Part shown: piece by piece, positions 8,462-19,714 of the stretch | Layout: each line of letters begins with the position of its first letter | Numbering within the stretch: position 1 is the first letter of the stretch | NCBI GenBank assembly: GCA_012798135.1 | Contig: JAAZNU010000033.1 | Coordinates: 6,105 to 70,104, forward strand | Source of the DNA: Veillonellaceae bacterium | Lineage (GTDB): Bacteria; Bacillota_C; Negativicutes; UBA1444 | Length of the DNA: 64,000 nt | Direction: 5' to 3' | Position numbers and translations under genes: made by a program | The notes under the pieces: model-generated | The model's input: the letters and a program-made list of their open reading frames with translations, nothing else | Databases searched by the model: none | What the model was told of the DNA's origin: nothing

Positions 8462-9826
8462 ATACGTCTGCGGGAACATGTCGACCGGCTGGACCTCGCG
8501 CGTGGCATAGCCGAGATCTTCGAGTATCGCCAGATCGCGGGCCAGCGTCGCCGGATTGCAGGAGACATAGACCAGTCGGCTTGGCGCCAGTTCGGCGGCC
8601 GTCCGCAGCACCGACTCTTCACAGCCGGCCCTCGGTGGGTCGAGGACGATCACGTCGGGCCGGACGCCCTGCTCCTGCAGCTCGCGGATCTTTTCCGCCA
8701 CGTCGCCGGCCAGGAACGTCACGTTGTGAATCTGGTTGTTCACGGCATTGCGTCCGGCATCCGCCACCGCCGCCGTTGAATACTCGATCCCGTAAACATG
8801 GGCGGCCTGCTCCGCCAAAAACAAACTGATCGTGCCCGTGCCGCTGTAAAGATCGAAGACGATTTCCCGGCCGGTCAGGCCGGCCTTGGCGACCGCTTGT
8901 TCGTACAGGACCTGTGTCTGCGCCGCATTCACCTGAAAGAACGATTCGGCGGAAATCTGGAACGAAAACCGGCCGATCCGGTCGTGAATGACCGGTTCTC
9001 CCCACAGCACCCTGGTTTCCCGACCGAGGATCACATTGGTCCGGGCCGGGTTAATATTTTGCTGGATGGAAGTCAGCTCCGGCATCTCCAGCCGGAGTTG
9101 CCGCACCAGTTCACTATTTCCCGGGAAATCTTTTTCCGTTGTCACCAACACCGCCATGACTTCGCCGGTCGCGATCCCCACCCGTCCCAAAACATGGCGC
9201 AGGATTCCCTGTCCGGTCCGCTCGTCGTAAGGCTCGATGCCGATGTTGCCGGCGAGCCGTCGCACTGCCGCCAGCAGCCGGTCGTTCGTTTCCTGTTGGA
9301 TCAGGCATTGATCCGTCGGCACGATCGCATGGCTGCCCGCAGCGAAACAGCCGGTAACAATCTCGCCGCCGCGGCGGCCGACCGGGAACTGGGCCTTGTT
9401 GCGATAACGCCAGGGATTCGTCATCCCCAGCACAGGCTGGACCGGAACATCGGCCAGCTTGCCGATCCGTTGCAACGCGTCCTGTACCGCCTGCCGCTTG
9501 ACAGCCAGTTGCCCTTCATAAGACAAATGCTGCAGCTGGCAGCCGCCGCAGGCTTCATAGACCGGGCAAGGCGGCGTCACCCGCTGCAGATTGGCAACAT
9601 CGACCTGCAATAGAGTTCCCCGGGCAAAATTGGTCCGCACCTCTTCGATCCGGGCTGTGATCGTTTCACCCGGCAACGCGTAGCGAACGAACACAGTGAA
9701 CCCGTCGATCCGGCCCACGCCTTCGCCCGAGTGTCCGAGACCGTTGATGGAAAAAGTATAAGTCCGGCCGAGTTGAACCGGTCGGACTTTTTTGTTTGGA
9801 TTCGGTGCCTGTCGCTGGCGGGACAT
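8426..9826 (-). CDS. rlmD: 23S rRNA (uracil-C5)-methyltransferase, RlmD/TrmA family
   Basis: The protein has 466 residues. An N-terminal TRAM domain (about 20-80) is followed by the iron-sulfur cysteines of RlmD-type enzymes (C87, C93, C96 in CPVYEACGGC and a further one near 183). A SAM-dependent methyltransferase domain comes next, with FDLYSGTGTISLFLA, LDPPRAGCE and the catalytic cysteine motif SCNPATLARDL. These enzymes methylate a specific uridine of RNA at C5 through a covalent cysteine adduct. Firmicutes often have several paralogs, so the exact target uridine is not settled. The gene is last in the pcrA-ligA-gatCAB run, 16 bases after gatB. Its 3' end is part of the direct repeat described here. 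Confidence 0.88.
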   Translation of the reverse strand: MSRQRQAPNPNKKVRPVQLGRTYTFSINGLGHSGEGVGRIDGFTVFVRYALPGETITARIEEVRTNFARGTLLQVDVANLQRVTPPCPVYEACGGCQLQHLSYEGQLAVKRQAVQDALQRIGKLADVPVQPVLGMTNPWRYRNKAQFPVGRRGGEIVTGCFAAGSHAIVPTDQCLIQQETNDRLLAAVRRLAGNIGIEPYDERTGQGILRHVLGRVGIATGEVMAVLVTTEKDFPGNSELVRQLRLEMPELTSIQQNINPARTNVILGRETRVLWGEPVIHDRIGRFSFQISAESFFQVNAAQTQVLYEQAVAKAGLTGREIVFDLYSGTGTISLFLAEQAAHVYGIEYSTAAVADAGRNAVNNQIHNVTFLAGDVAEKIRELQEQGVRPDVIVLDPPRAGCEESVLRTAAELAPSRLVYVSCNPATLARDLAILEDLGYATREVQPVDMFPQTYHVECVAMIERK

Positions 9827-9842
9827 AAATGTTGCGCTCCTT

Positions 9843-11285
9843 TTACATTCCGGCGAGTTTTTCTTTGAGGATCCGGTTCACCAATTCCGGATTGGCCCGG
9901 CCTTTGGTCTGGCGCATGATCTGCCCCACCAAAAAGCCGATGGCTTTCTCCTTGCCGGCCTTGAAGTCGGCGACCGACTGCGGGTTGGCGGCGATCACCG
10001 CTTCCACGATGCCGCCGAGCTCGCCTTCGTCACTCATCTGGACCAGCCCTTGCTCTTTGATGATCACTGGTGCCGGTTTGCCTTCGTTCCACATCGATTC
10101 GAACACCGATTTGGCGATCTTGCCGGAAATCGTGCCTTTGTCGATCAGGGCGATCATTTCCGCCAAGTTGGCCGGCGGAACCGGACAATTCCGGATATCC
10201 AGCGCACAGGCGTTGAGGTGCTTGGACACCTCGCCCATCAGCCAGTTGGCCGCCGCTTTCGCGTCCGCGCCGGCTGCCACCAGTGCGTCATAATAATCGG
10301 CCATCGGCCGGGTCGCGGTGATGACTTCGGCATCGTAGGCGGACAAGCCCTGATTTTCCATCAGGCGGGCTTTACGCGCATCCGGCAGTTCCGGCAGCGA
10401 TTGGCGGATCGCCTCCACCCGTGCTGGGTCGACGATGATCGGCACCAGGTCCGGTTCCGGGAAGTAACGGTAATCCTGCGCCTGCTCCTTGTTGCGCATC
10501 GACAGCGTCACGCCGCGAGCGTCATCCCAGGTGCGGGTTTCCTGGATCACCCGGCCGCCTTCCTCGAGAACCTCGGTCTGGCGTTCGACTTCATATTCCA
10601 GCGCCCGCTGCACGGCTTTGAACGAGTTGACATTCTTGATCTCGGCCTTGGTGCCGAATTCCTTCTGCCCGACCGGACGCAGGGAGATGTTGGCGTCGCA
10701 ACGCAAGCTGCCCTCTTCCATCTTGCAGTCGGATACATCGATGTAGCTCAGGATGCTTTTGATTTTCTCCAGATAGGCCTTGGCTTCCTCCGGGGTCCGG
10801 ATGTCCGGCTCTGAAACGATCTCCAGCAGGGGAACGCCGGTCCGGTTGTAGTCAACCAGCGCGTATTCCGAGTTGGAGATGGTGCCGGAGTGAACCAGTT
10901 TGCCGGCGTCTTCCTCCATATGGACGCGGGTGATGCCGATACGTTTGGTCTGCCCGTTGACTTCGATGTCGAGATAGCCGTGCTCGCAGATTGGCAAGTC
11001 GTATTGCGAGGTCTGGAAGTTTTTCGGCAAGTCCGGATAATAGTAGTTCTTACGGTCGAATTTGCTGTACGGGGAAATCGTGCAGTTCAGGGCGATGCCG
11101 GTCCGGATCGCGAATTCCAGCACTTTTTCGTTCAACACCGGCAGCACGCCGGGCAGGCCGAGACACACCGGACAAACGTGTGTGTTCTGCTCGCCGCCGA
11201 ACTCGGTGGTGCAGCCGCAAAAAATCTTGGAAGCGGTTTTCAGCTCCGTATGGACTTCCAAACCGATGACTGTTCCAAATTCCAT
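9843..11285 (-). CDS. gatB: Asp-tRNA(Asn)/Glu-tRNA(Gln) amidotransferase subunit B
   Basis: The protein has 480 residues, the normal GatB length. It opens [20 protein letters not shown] and carries the conserved [15 protein letters not shown] zinc-site region. The C-terminal tRNA-binding YqeY-like tail ends [16 protein letters not shown]. GatB holds the mischarged Glu-tRNA(Gln) or Asp-tRNA(Asn), phosphorylates the acyl group and receives ammonia from GatA. It lies two bases after gatA and after gatC in the same direction, a complete gatCAB operon, which implies indirect glutaminyl- or asparaginyl-tRNA formation in this organism. Confidence 0.97.
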   Translation of the reverse strand: MEFGTVIGLEVHTELKTASKIFCGCTTEFGGEQNTHVCPVCLGLPGVLPVLNEKVLEFAIRTGIALNCTISPYSKFDRKNYYYPDLPKNFQTSQYDLPICEHGYLDIEVNGQTKRIGITRVHMEEDAGKLVHSGTISNSEYALVDYNRTGVPLLEIVSEPDIRTPEEAKAYLEKIKSILSYIDVSDCKMEEGSLRCDANISLRPVGQKEFGTKAEIKNVNSFKAVQRALEYEVERQTEVLEEGGRVIQETRTWDDARGVTLSMRNKEQAQDYRYFPEPDLVPIIVDPARVEAIRQSLPELPDARKARLMENQGLSAYDAEVITATRPMADYYDALVAAGADAKAAANWLMGEVSKHLNACALDIRNCPVPPANLAEMIALIDKGTISGKIAKSVFESMWNEGKPAPVIIKEQGLVQMSDEGELGGIVEAVIAANPQSVADFKAGKEKAIGFLVGQIMRQTKGRANPELVNRILKEKLAGM

Positions 11286-11287
11286 GT

Positions 11288-12754
11288 TCAGTCCACCTCC
11301 CGGATCGACGCCATCTGTTTGTGGTAATCATGGGCCTGTTCGAATTCGTAGGCCACCTGCAGGATCTTTTCTTCCGACAGGTGCGGTCCGATGATCTGCA
11401 TGCCGACCGGCAGCCCGTCGGCGAAACCGCACGGCAACGACAACGCTGGCGTGCCGGCGAGGTTGACGGGGATCGTGCACACGTCCATCAGGTACATGGC
11501 CAGCGGATCGGCAACTTTTTCGCCGATCTTGAATGCCGTGGTCGGCGCGGTGGGGGCGATGAGGACATCCACCTGTTGGAACGCCCGGTCAAAGTCCTGT
11601 TTGATCAGGGTCCGGACTTTCAGCGCCTTCAGGTAATAGGCGTCATAATAACCGGAACTCAGGGCATAGGTTCCGAGCATGATGCGCCGCTGGACCTCCG
11701 GCCCGAAGCCTTCGGCCCGGGAGCGCTTGTACATCGAAACGATGTCGGCGCCTTCACCGCGATGGCCGAACCCGACGCCGTCGTAACGGCCCAGGTTGGA
11801 GCTGGCTTCCGCCGTGGCGATCAAATAATAGGCGGCCAGTGCGTACTGCGTGTTCGGCATCGATACTTCGACCAGTTCGGCGCCCATGGCGACCAGTTCG
11901 TCGATGGAGCGGCGGATCGCCGTTTCGACGGCCGGTTCCATGCCGGGCATGAAGTATTCGCGGGGCAGGCCGATCTTCAGGCCTTTGACGCCCGTGCCCA
12001 GGTTTTTTGTATAATCGGGTACTGGGGCATCGATCGAGGTCGAATCGCGGCGGTCATGGCCGCTGATCGCCCCGAGTACCAATGCGCAATCCCGGACATC
12101 TTTCGCAAACGGTCCGATCTGGTCGAGCGAGGACGCATAGGCAACCAACCCGTAGCGCGAAACCCGTCCGTAAGTCGGTTTGAGGCCGACCACGCCGCAA
12201 TAAGCCGCCGGCAGGCGGATCGAACCGCCGGTGTCGGAGCCGAGCGACCAAATCGCTTCGCCCGCCGCCACCGCCGCGCCGGAACCGCCGCTGGAGCCGC
12301 CGGGAACCCGGTCGGTGTCCCAGGGATTGCGGGTCACAAAAAAGGCGGAGTTTTCAGTGGACGAACCCATCGCGAACTCGTCCAGATTCGCCTTGCCGAC
12401 GATCACCGCGTCGTCCGCCGCCAGTTTTTCGGTAATGGTAGCGTCATACGGCGGCACGAAGTTCGCCAGAATTTTGGAGGCGCAGGTCGTCTTCACGCCG
12501 TTGGTGCACATATTGTCTTTCAACGCGCCGGGGATGCCGGCCAGCGGAGCGATCGTCTCGCCCCGGACGATCTTGGCGTCCACCGCCGCGGCCTGTTGCA
12601 GCGCCGTTTCCGCCATGCGGGTGATGAAGGAGCGGATTTTCGGTTCCGCCTTCTCCGTCCGGTCCAGAACCGAGCGGGTGATCTCCGTCGCTGATACTTC
12701 GCGGCGGGTCAGTTTGTCATGCAGCTCATGCGCTGTCAGTCGAAAAAGTTCCAT
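11288..12754 (-). CDS. gatA: Asp-tRNA(Asn)/Glu-tRNA(Gln) amidotransferase subunit A (amidase)
   Basis: The protein has 488 residues and belongs to the amidase-signature family. The Ser-cisSer-Lys triad regions are clear: the lysine in [12 protein letters not shown], the serine-rich [17 protein letters not shown] and the nucleophile region [16 protein letters not shown]. GatA releases ammonia from glutamine or asparagine and channels it to GatB. The gene starts 14 bases after gatC and ends two bases before gatB. Confidence 0.97.
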   Translation of the reverse strand: MELFRLTAHELHDKLTRREVSATEITRSVLDRTEKAEPKIRSFITRMAETALQQAAAVDAKIVRGETIAPLAGIPGALKDNMCTNGVKTTCASKILANFVPPYDATITEKLAADDAVIVGKANLDEFAMGSSTENSAFFVTRNPWDTDRVPGGSSGGSGAAVAAGEAIWSLGSDTGGSIRLPAAYCGVVGLKPTYGRVSRYGLVAYASSLDQIGPFAKDVRDCALVLGAISGHDRRDSTSIDAPVPDYTKNLGTGVKGLKIGLPREYFMPGMEPAVETAIRRSIDELVAMGAELVEVSMPNTQYALAAYYLIATAEASSNLGRYDGVGFGHRGEGADIVSMYKRSRAEGFGPEVQRRIMLGTYALSSGYYDAYYLKALKVRTLIKQDFDRAFQQVDVLIAPTAPTTAFKIGEKVADPLAMYLMDVCTIPVNLAGTPALSLPCGFADGLPVGMQIIGPHLSEEKILQVAYEFEQAHDYHKQMASIREVD

Positions 12755-12768
12755 GTCTCGTCCCTCCG

Positions 12769-13056
12769 CTATTCCACGATTTTCGGCACTTTGAAGAAGC
12801 CGTTCTCGGGCTCCGGCGCGTTCTGCAGCGCCGCTTCCCGAGGCAGGGACGGTTGGACGACATCCGGCCGCATCACATTGCGGAGGTCGAGAACGTGCGC
12901 CATCGGTTCGACACCCGAAGTATCGACCTGGTTCAGCACATCGATGTATTCAAGGATCGCATCCAGTTGTTCCGTGTACTTGTCGAGTTCCTGATCCGAC
13001 AGTTCGAGCCGCGACAGCAGCGCCACGTGTTCGACGTCCTTGCGGTTCAGTTTCAT
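12769..13056 (-). CDS. gatC: Asp-tRNA(Asn)/Glu-tRNA(Gln) amidotransferase subunit C
   Basis: The protein has 95 residues ([20 protein letters not shown]), the small GatC subunit that clamps GatA and GatB together. ATG at 13056 is chosen because GGTGG lies about six bases upstream; an ATG five codons earlier has no ribosome binding site. It is the first gene of gatCAB. A TATAAT-like hexamer (13287-13282, minus) at the end of ligA could drive the operon through the repeat element just upstream. Confidence 0.95.
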   Translation of the reverse strand: MKLNRKDVEHVALLSRLELSDQELDKYTEQLDAILEYIDVLNQVDTSGVEPMAHVLDLRNVMRPDVVQPSLPREAALQNAPEPENGFFKVPKIVE

Positions 13057-13094
13057 TTCGCCACCACCCATTATGTCGTTATTTCAATTTGCTA

Positions 13095-13270
13095 CAGACT
13101 GTTGAGAAAGGTCCAGATGCAAGGAACGACGAGGCTTGCGCAGCGCCGCGCACTCTTAGTGCGCAAGCAAGCAAACGCAGTCGTGAGAGCGCAGTTCTTA
13201 CGCTTTAGCGTTTAGAACTGCGGCCTGCTCCTTGCGAGTGCATAGCAGATGGGCCTTTATCAGCAGTCTG
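13095..13270. repeat. MITE-like or REP-like palindromic element between ligA and gatC
   Basis: About 176 bases are bounded by imperfect inverted ends of some 26 bases: CAGACTGTTGAGAAAGG at the left and the complement of CCTTTATCAGCAGTCTG at the right. Inside, CGCAGTTCT and AGAACTGCG form a perfect inner hairpin, and GCGCAC/GTGCGC forms another. No open frame of note is present. The form suggests a non-autonomous repeat that should occur elsewhere in the genome; only one copy lies in this window. Confidence 0.65.
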
Positions 13271-13282
13271 CTGATTGGTATA

Positions 13283-15343
<2,061 letters not shown>

Positions 15344-15368
15344 TCAACGGGCGACAGAACCGGCCAAC

Positions 15369-17603
15369 CTACGCCTTACGAATTGGGGCGAATTTGACGG
15401 CCAAGGCTTTGATGCCTTCGCCGGGGAAGGCGATCTTGACTTCCTGATTGTCGCCGCTGCCCTTGACTTCGACGACCATGCCGATTCCCCATTTGCCATG
15501 GGCGGCTTTATCGCCGACCTTCCATTGCACAGCCGGCCCGCCGGAACCCGCAGCGGCCGGTTTCGGGGTTGGCGCCGGACGCAATATCGACGGGGCGACC
15601 GGTGACAACTGACGCGGCGGCAAATGCAGTTGCTGGCTCGGCCCCGGCTTGATCGGTCGCTTAAGTTTTTGTTCCAGCAAGGATTCCGGGATTTCCGACA
15701 GGAACCGCGACGGGCGGTTCACCTGGACTTCTCCGTAGATCATGCGGCTCTGGGCGCGGGTCAGGAAGACGTTGCGCTGAGCGCGGGTGATGCCGACATA
15801 GCAGAGACGTCGTTCCTCCTCCATCTCGTCCGGACTGTTCAGGGCGCGGAAATGAGGGAAAATGCCTTCTTCCATCCCGATCAGGAACACAGTCGGGAAT
15901 TCCAGTCCCTTGGCTGAATGCAGAGTCATCAGCATCATCCGGTCGGTTTCCAGGTCGGCGGAATCGATGTCCGCTACCAGGGCCACGTGGTTCAGGAATG
16001 CTTCCAGCGAGTCCTCTTCTGTCTCGGTTTCTTCCGCCGTGATGAATTCGCGGGCCACCGTCAGCAATTCCTGCAGGTTTTCCACCCGGGCCTGCGCCTC
16101 CGGCGTTCCTTCCTGCTCCAGTTCGGCCACGTAGCCGGATTCTTTCATCACCCGGGTGATCAGGTCGGCTACCGATTCTTTGTCCGCCGCTTCCCGCAGA
16201 TGGTCCAGCAGTCGCGCCAAATCCGTCAGGGCGTTTTTCGCCTTGGCGCCGATCGTTGTCACTGTATGCAACTGTTTGCAGACATCGTACAGGGACAGTC
16301 CCGCCTGGTCCGCCGCCGCCTGCAGGTGCCCCAGTGAGGTATCGCCGATGCCCCGGCGCGGTACATTGACGATGCGCCGGAAGCTGACCGAATCGGCCGG
16401 ATTCTGGATCACCCGCAGATAGGCCAGCATGTCCTTGATTTCCTTGCGATCGTAAAATTTCACGCCGCCGACGATGGTGTAGGGAATTCCCTGCTTGAGC
16501 AGTTCTTCCTCCATCGCCCGCGACTGTGCATTGGTGCGGTAAAGCACCGCCATCCCGCCATAGGGCTGCCGCTGCACCGTATGCAGCCGCACGGCCTGTT
16601 CCGCCACGAACCTCGCCTCGTCGTGCTGATCGCCGGCGACATGGAGCGCGAGCGTCTCGCCGGCCGGGTTTTCCGTCCACATGGTTTTCGGTTTGCGGCC
16701 GGTGTTGTTGTCGATGACAGCGTTGGCGGCGTCCAGGATGATCTGGGTCGAGCGGTAGTTCTGTTCCAGCTTGATGACCGCCGCTTCCGGGTAATCCTTT
16801 TCGAAATCCAGAATATTGCTGATGTCTGCGCCCCGCCAACCGTAAATGCTCTGGTCCGCATCGCCGACCACGCACAGGTTGCGATGCTTCGCCGCCAGCA
16901 GCCGGGTCAGCGTGTACTGGGTATGGTTGGTGTCCTGGTACTCGTCAACCAGGATATACCGAAACCGCTGCTGATATTTTTCCAGCACGGCCGGATACTC
17001 TTCAAGCAGCCGCACCGTCACGTTCATCAGGTCGTCGAAATCCATGGCGTTGTTGGCCAGCAATTTCTTCTGATACAGTTCGTACACCGAGGCAACCCGC
17101 TGCTGATAGTAATTGTCGGCCTGCGCGGAAAATTGCGTCGGCGTGATCAGCTGGTTCTTCGCATTGGAAATCGTGCCGGCCACGCCGCCCACGGAAAACT
17201 GACGCTCGGGCAGCTCCAGCTCTTTCAGGCACTGCCGGACCAGCAGCTTGATGTCTCCTTCGTCATAAATGGTAAAGTGCCGGCTGTACCAACCGGTCGC
17301 TTCGACCTCCATCCGCAGAAATCGGGCGCAAAAGGCGTGAAAAGTACTCAGCCAGATTTGCCGGGCCGTCGGGCCGACGATATTTTCCACCCGCTGCTTC
17401 ATCTCGGCGGCAGCTTTGTTCGTAAAAGTGATGGCCAGTATTTCCCACGGTTTTACGCCCTGTTCCAGCAGATAAGCGATACGGCTCGTCAGCACGCTCG
17501 TTTTGCCCGATCCCGCTCCCGCTACGACCAGCAATGGCCCGTTGATATGGGTGACCGCCTCCATTTGGCAAGGGTTGAGGCGTTTTGTATAGTCGCTCCG
17601 CAC
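15369..17603 (-). CDS. pcrA: ATP-dependent DNA helicase PcrA (UvrD/Rep family)
   Basis: The protein has 744 residues and is an SF1A helicase. The Q-motif region LNPCQMEAV leads into Walker A AGAGSGKT (28-35). Motif II (VDEYQDTNHTQ), motif III (GDADQSIYGWRGAD), motif IV (QNYRST) and the later LMTLHSAKGLEF and GITRAQ motifs are all present. The C-terminus has the Tudor-like RNA polymerase-binding tail (VGDKAAHGKWGIGMVVEVKG). The GTG start at 17603 is chosen because GGAGG lies six bases upstream; the longer frame has no ribosome binding site. The gene heads the pcrA-ligA-gatCAB-rlmD run and is divergent from the radical-SAM cassette. Confidence 0.96.
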   Translation of the reverse strand: MRSDYTKRLNPCQMEAVTHINGPLLVVAGAGSGKTSVLTSRIAYLLEQGVKPWEILAITFTNKAAAEMKQRVENIVGPTARQIWLSTFHAFCARFLRMEVEATGWYSRHFTIYDEGDIKLLVRQCLKELELPERQFSVGGVAGTISNAKNQLITPTQFSAQADNYYQQRVASVYELYQKKLLANNAMDFDDLMNVTVRLLEEYPAVLEKYQQRFRYILVDEYQDTNHTQYTLTRLLAAKHRNLCVVGDADQSIYGWRGADISNILDFEKDYPEAAVIKLEQNYRSTQIILDAANAVIDNNTGRKPKTMWTENPAGETLALHVAGDQHDEARFVAEQAVRLHTVQRQPYGGMAVLYRTNAQSRAMEEELLKQGIPYTIVGGVKFYDRKEIKDMLAYLRVIQNPADSVSFRRIVNVPRRGIGDTSLGHLQAAADQAGLSLYDVCKQLHTVTTIGAKAKNALTDLARLLDHLREAADKESVADLITRVMKESGYVAELEQEGTPEAQARVENLQELLTVAREFITAEETETEEDSLEAFLNHVALVADIDSADLETDRMMLMTLHSAKGLEFPTVFLIGMEEGIFPHFRALNSPDEMEEERRLCYVGITRAQRNVFLTRAQSRMIYGEVQVNRPSRFLSEIPESLLEQKLKRPIKPGPSQQLHLPPRQLSPVAPSILRPAPTPKPAAAGSGGPAVQWKVGDKAAHGKWGIGMVVEVKGSGDNQEVKIAFPGEGIKALAVKFAPIRKA

Positions 17604-17697
17604 TTTTTTCCTCCAGTCTGTTTTGCCGAATCCGATACGTTTACAATAGATTCTCCGCAGTTGCGCATTTTCCTGCCGGATCTTCCAGAACATATGT

Positions 17698-17726
17698 TTG
17701 ATTTTTGTTCAATGATTGCATATAAT
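17698..17726 (+). promoter_or_regulatory. Sigma-A type promoter of the radical-SAM cassette
   Basis: TTGATT (17698-17703) and a perfect TATAAT (17721-17726) are separated by 17 bases. They sit about 37 bases before the start codon at 17763, which has AAGGAGG at the right distance. Confidence 0.6.
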
Positions 17727-17762
17727 GTTGCTGAAAAGCACCGCCCGAAGGAGGCCGCTAAA

Positions 17763-18944
17763 ATGGATCAAATCGAAAAACTCGCTTTGCTCGGTGAAAG
17801 CGCCAAATATGACGTCTGTGCTTCTTCGTCGGCAACTCCCAAAAAATTCTCCGACGCCGGCATCGGCCGCACCGTTCCCAGCGGGATCTGCCATTCGTTC
17901 ACGCCGGACGGCCGTTGTGTTTCCCTGTTCAAGGTTCTGTTGAGCAACCACTGTGAAAAAGACTGCCTGTACTGCCCCAACCGGGCTGGCCGCGACGTGC
18001 CGCGCAGCCGGTTCGCGCCGGAGGAACTGGCCGGACTGTTCATGGAATTCTATCGCCGCAACTATGTGGAAGGATTGTTTCTCAGTTCCGGCGTCCGGCA
18101 CTCGACCGGACGGACGATGCAGGAACTGCTGGAGACTGTGGAAATCCTGCGGTTCCGATATAAATTTGGCGGCTATGTCCATCTGAAGATATTGCCCGGT
18201 GCCGGCGAGGCGGAAACGGAGAAAGCCGTGGAACTCGCCAATCGGGTCTCGCTGAATATGGAGGCGCCGACCGCTGCCCATCTGGCCCGGCTCAGCCGCA
18301 GCAAAAACTTTGCCGGCGAGATCATGGGCGGAATCAGCCGGATTTCCCGCTATGTCCGTCGGCAGCCGGGCGTCAGTCACTCCACCCAGTTCATCGTCGG
18401 CGCGGCCCAGGAATCCGACCGCGACATTCTGGGTTCCACCGTCCGCCTGTATTCGGATTACGGGCTTAAGCGCGCCTATTTCAGCACATTCCAGCCGGTC
18501 CCGGGCACGCCGCTCGACGGGCTGGCCGGCGCGCCGCTGCTGCGGGAGCACCGTCTGTACCAGGCCGATTTTCTCTTCCGCTACTACGGGTTCCAGATGC
18601 AGGAGCTGGCATATGACGCGACCGGCAATCTGGATTTGTCGACCGATCCCAAGCATGCCTTCGCCATCCGGCATCCCGAACTGTTTCCACTGGAAATCAA
18701 CCGGGCCTCGCTGGCGGAATTGCTGCGCATCCCCGGCATCGGTCCCCGTTCCGCGAAAAAAATCGTTGGTTTGCGGCGGGAAGCCCAGTTTCGTGCCGTG
18801 GAGGACCTGGCCCGGATCGGTGTGGTCACCAAACGGGCGTTGCCGTTCATTCTGGTTCAGGGCAAACACTTCTCCGCGTTGGCAACGCGGCCGCGCCGCG
18901 CCAATGGGTCCGTGCAAACGAGTTTATGGGGGGATGAGGCATGA
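17763..18944 (+). CDS. Putative DNA modification/repair radical SAM protein with helix-hairpin-helix (TIGR03916-type)
   Basis: The protein has 393 residues. The radical SAM cluster motif is C64-x3-C68-x2-C71 in SNHCEKDCLYCPNR. The C-terminal part carries a helix-hairpin-helix DNA-binding unit (about 310-345, LLRIPGIGPRSAKKIVGL). This matches the family described as a putative DNA modification/repair radical SAM protein, usually encoded next to a DUF4130/TIGR03915 protein and a uracil-DNA-glycosylase-like domain. The next gene overlaps by four bases (ATGA) and is that DUF4130 partner. The chemical reaction is unknown. A sigma-A promoter and a strong ribosome binding site precede it. Confidence 0.85.
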   Translation: MDQIEKLALLGESAKYDVCASSSATPKKFSDAGIGRTVPSGICHSFTPDGRCVSLFKVLLSNHCEKDCLYCPNRAGRDVPRSRFAPEELAGLFMEFYRRNYVEGLFLSSGVRHSTGRTMQELLETVEILRFRYKFGGYVHLKILPGAGEAETEKAVELANRVSLNMEAPTAAHLARLSRSKNFAGEIMGGISRISRYVRRQPGVSHSTQFIVGAAQESDRDILGSTVRLYSDYGLKRAYFSTFQPVPGTPLDGLAGAPLLREHRLYQADFLFRYYGFQMQELAYDATGNLDLSTDPKHAFAIRHPELFPLEINRASLAELLRIPGIGPRSAKKIVGLRREAQFRAVEDLARIGVVTKRALPFILVQGKHFSALATRPRRANGSVQTSLWGDEA

Positions 18945-19714
18945 TCGTTTGTTCCGCTCGTCCCGACAGCCTCCTCAAAGCTGCACTGCTCAGCGAATTG
19001 ACCGGGCTGCCTGTCGGTTGGCGGGATTCGGGCCAGCAGGCGGATCTGTTCGCCTTGGCCGAGGAAATCGATGCCGACACACAAAGCCTGCCCCAGCTTC
19101 TCACCGACCTGGCTGGCCGGACCGGCGCCGACTATAGCTGGCTCAGCCGGTCCCCGGGCCGCCGTCTGGCGCTCATGATCCTGTTTAACCTGCGCAATCA
19201 AGCGATCGATAGCGTACCGGTCATTATCGCCGCGCTGGCCGAAGCTCTGAAATACGGCCCCGGCTACTGTCTGTGCGGCCGTGGTCGCGCCAGTGCCGTT
19301 TTCCGGCGGCGCAGCCGGGAAGTGGGCACTGAGATCCACCGGATGATGGGCCTGATCCGCTTCGAGGAAACCGCCGACGGCGATCTGGTGGCCCGACCCC
19401 AGCTCTTCCATCAAACCGCCGACGTTCTGCTGCGCAAATTTCAGCTGCGCTATCCCGGGCGGCGGCTGGTGTTCATCCTGGCCGACGCGGCATTCGTGTG
19501 CGGGCAGGGACAGGTCCGGCAGATCGAAATAAAGGATTTGCCGCCCGGTTTGTTGAATTCAACAGATGATTTTTCCCGCCTGTGGGAGACCTATTACCGT
19601 TCCCAATACATTCCCGCACGGAAAAACATCCGGCTGGCTTCGCATTTCATCCCCAAGAAATATTGGGACTGGCTGCCGGAAGGAAAAATTTTGGAACAGG
19701 AAGCTAAGAAGTGA
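18941..19714 (+). CDS. DUF4130 / TIGR03915-type probable DNA metabolism protein
   Basis: The protein has 257 residues. Conserved blocks of the family are EIHRMMGLIRFEE, a central HQTADVLLRKFQLRYPGRRL segment and the C-terminal PARKNIRLASHFIPKKYWDW. The family is known only by linkage to the radical SAM protein encoded upstream. In many genomes it is fused at its C-terminus to a uracil-DNA-glycosylase-like domain; that domain is absent here, and the protein ends soon after the KYW block. The gene overlaps its upstream neighbour by four bases and the PP-loop gene downstream by four bases (GTGA), so all three are probably made together. Confidence 0.8.
   Translation: MIVCSARPDSLLKAALLSELTGLPVGWRDSGQQADLFALAEEIDADTQSLPQLLTDLAGRTGADYSWLSRSPGRRLALMILFNLRNQAIDSVPVIIAALAEALKYGPGYCLCGRGRASAVFRRRSREVGTEIHRMMGLIRFEETADGDLVARPQLFHQTADVLLRKFQLRYPGRRLVFILADAAFVCGQGQVRQIEIKDLPPGLLNSTDDFSRLWETYYRSQYIPARKNIRLASHFIPKKYWDWLPEGKILEQEAKK

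Noticed and set aside
16581..17762. Long upstream extension of the radical-SAM reading frame
   Set aside because: This part is antisense to pcrA. A promoter and strong ribosome binding site define the start at 17763.
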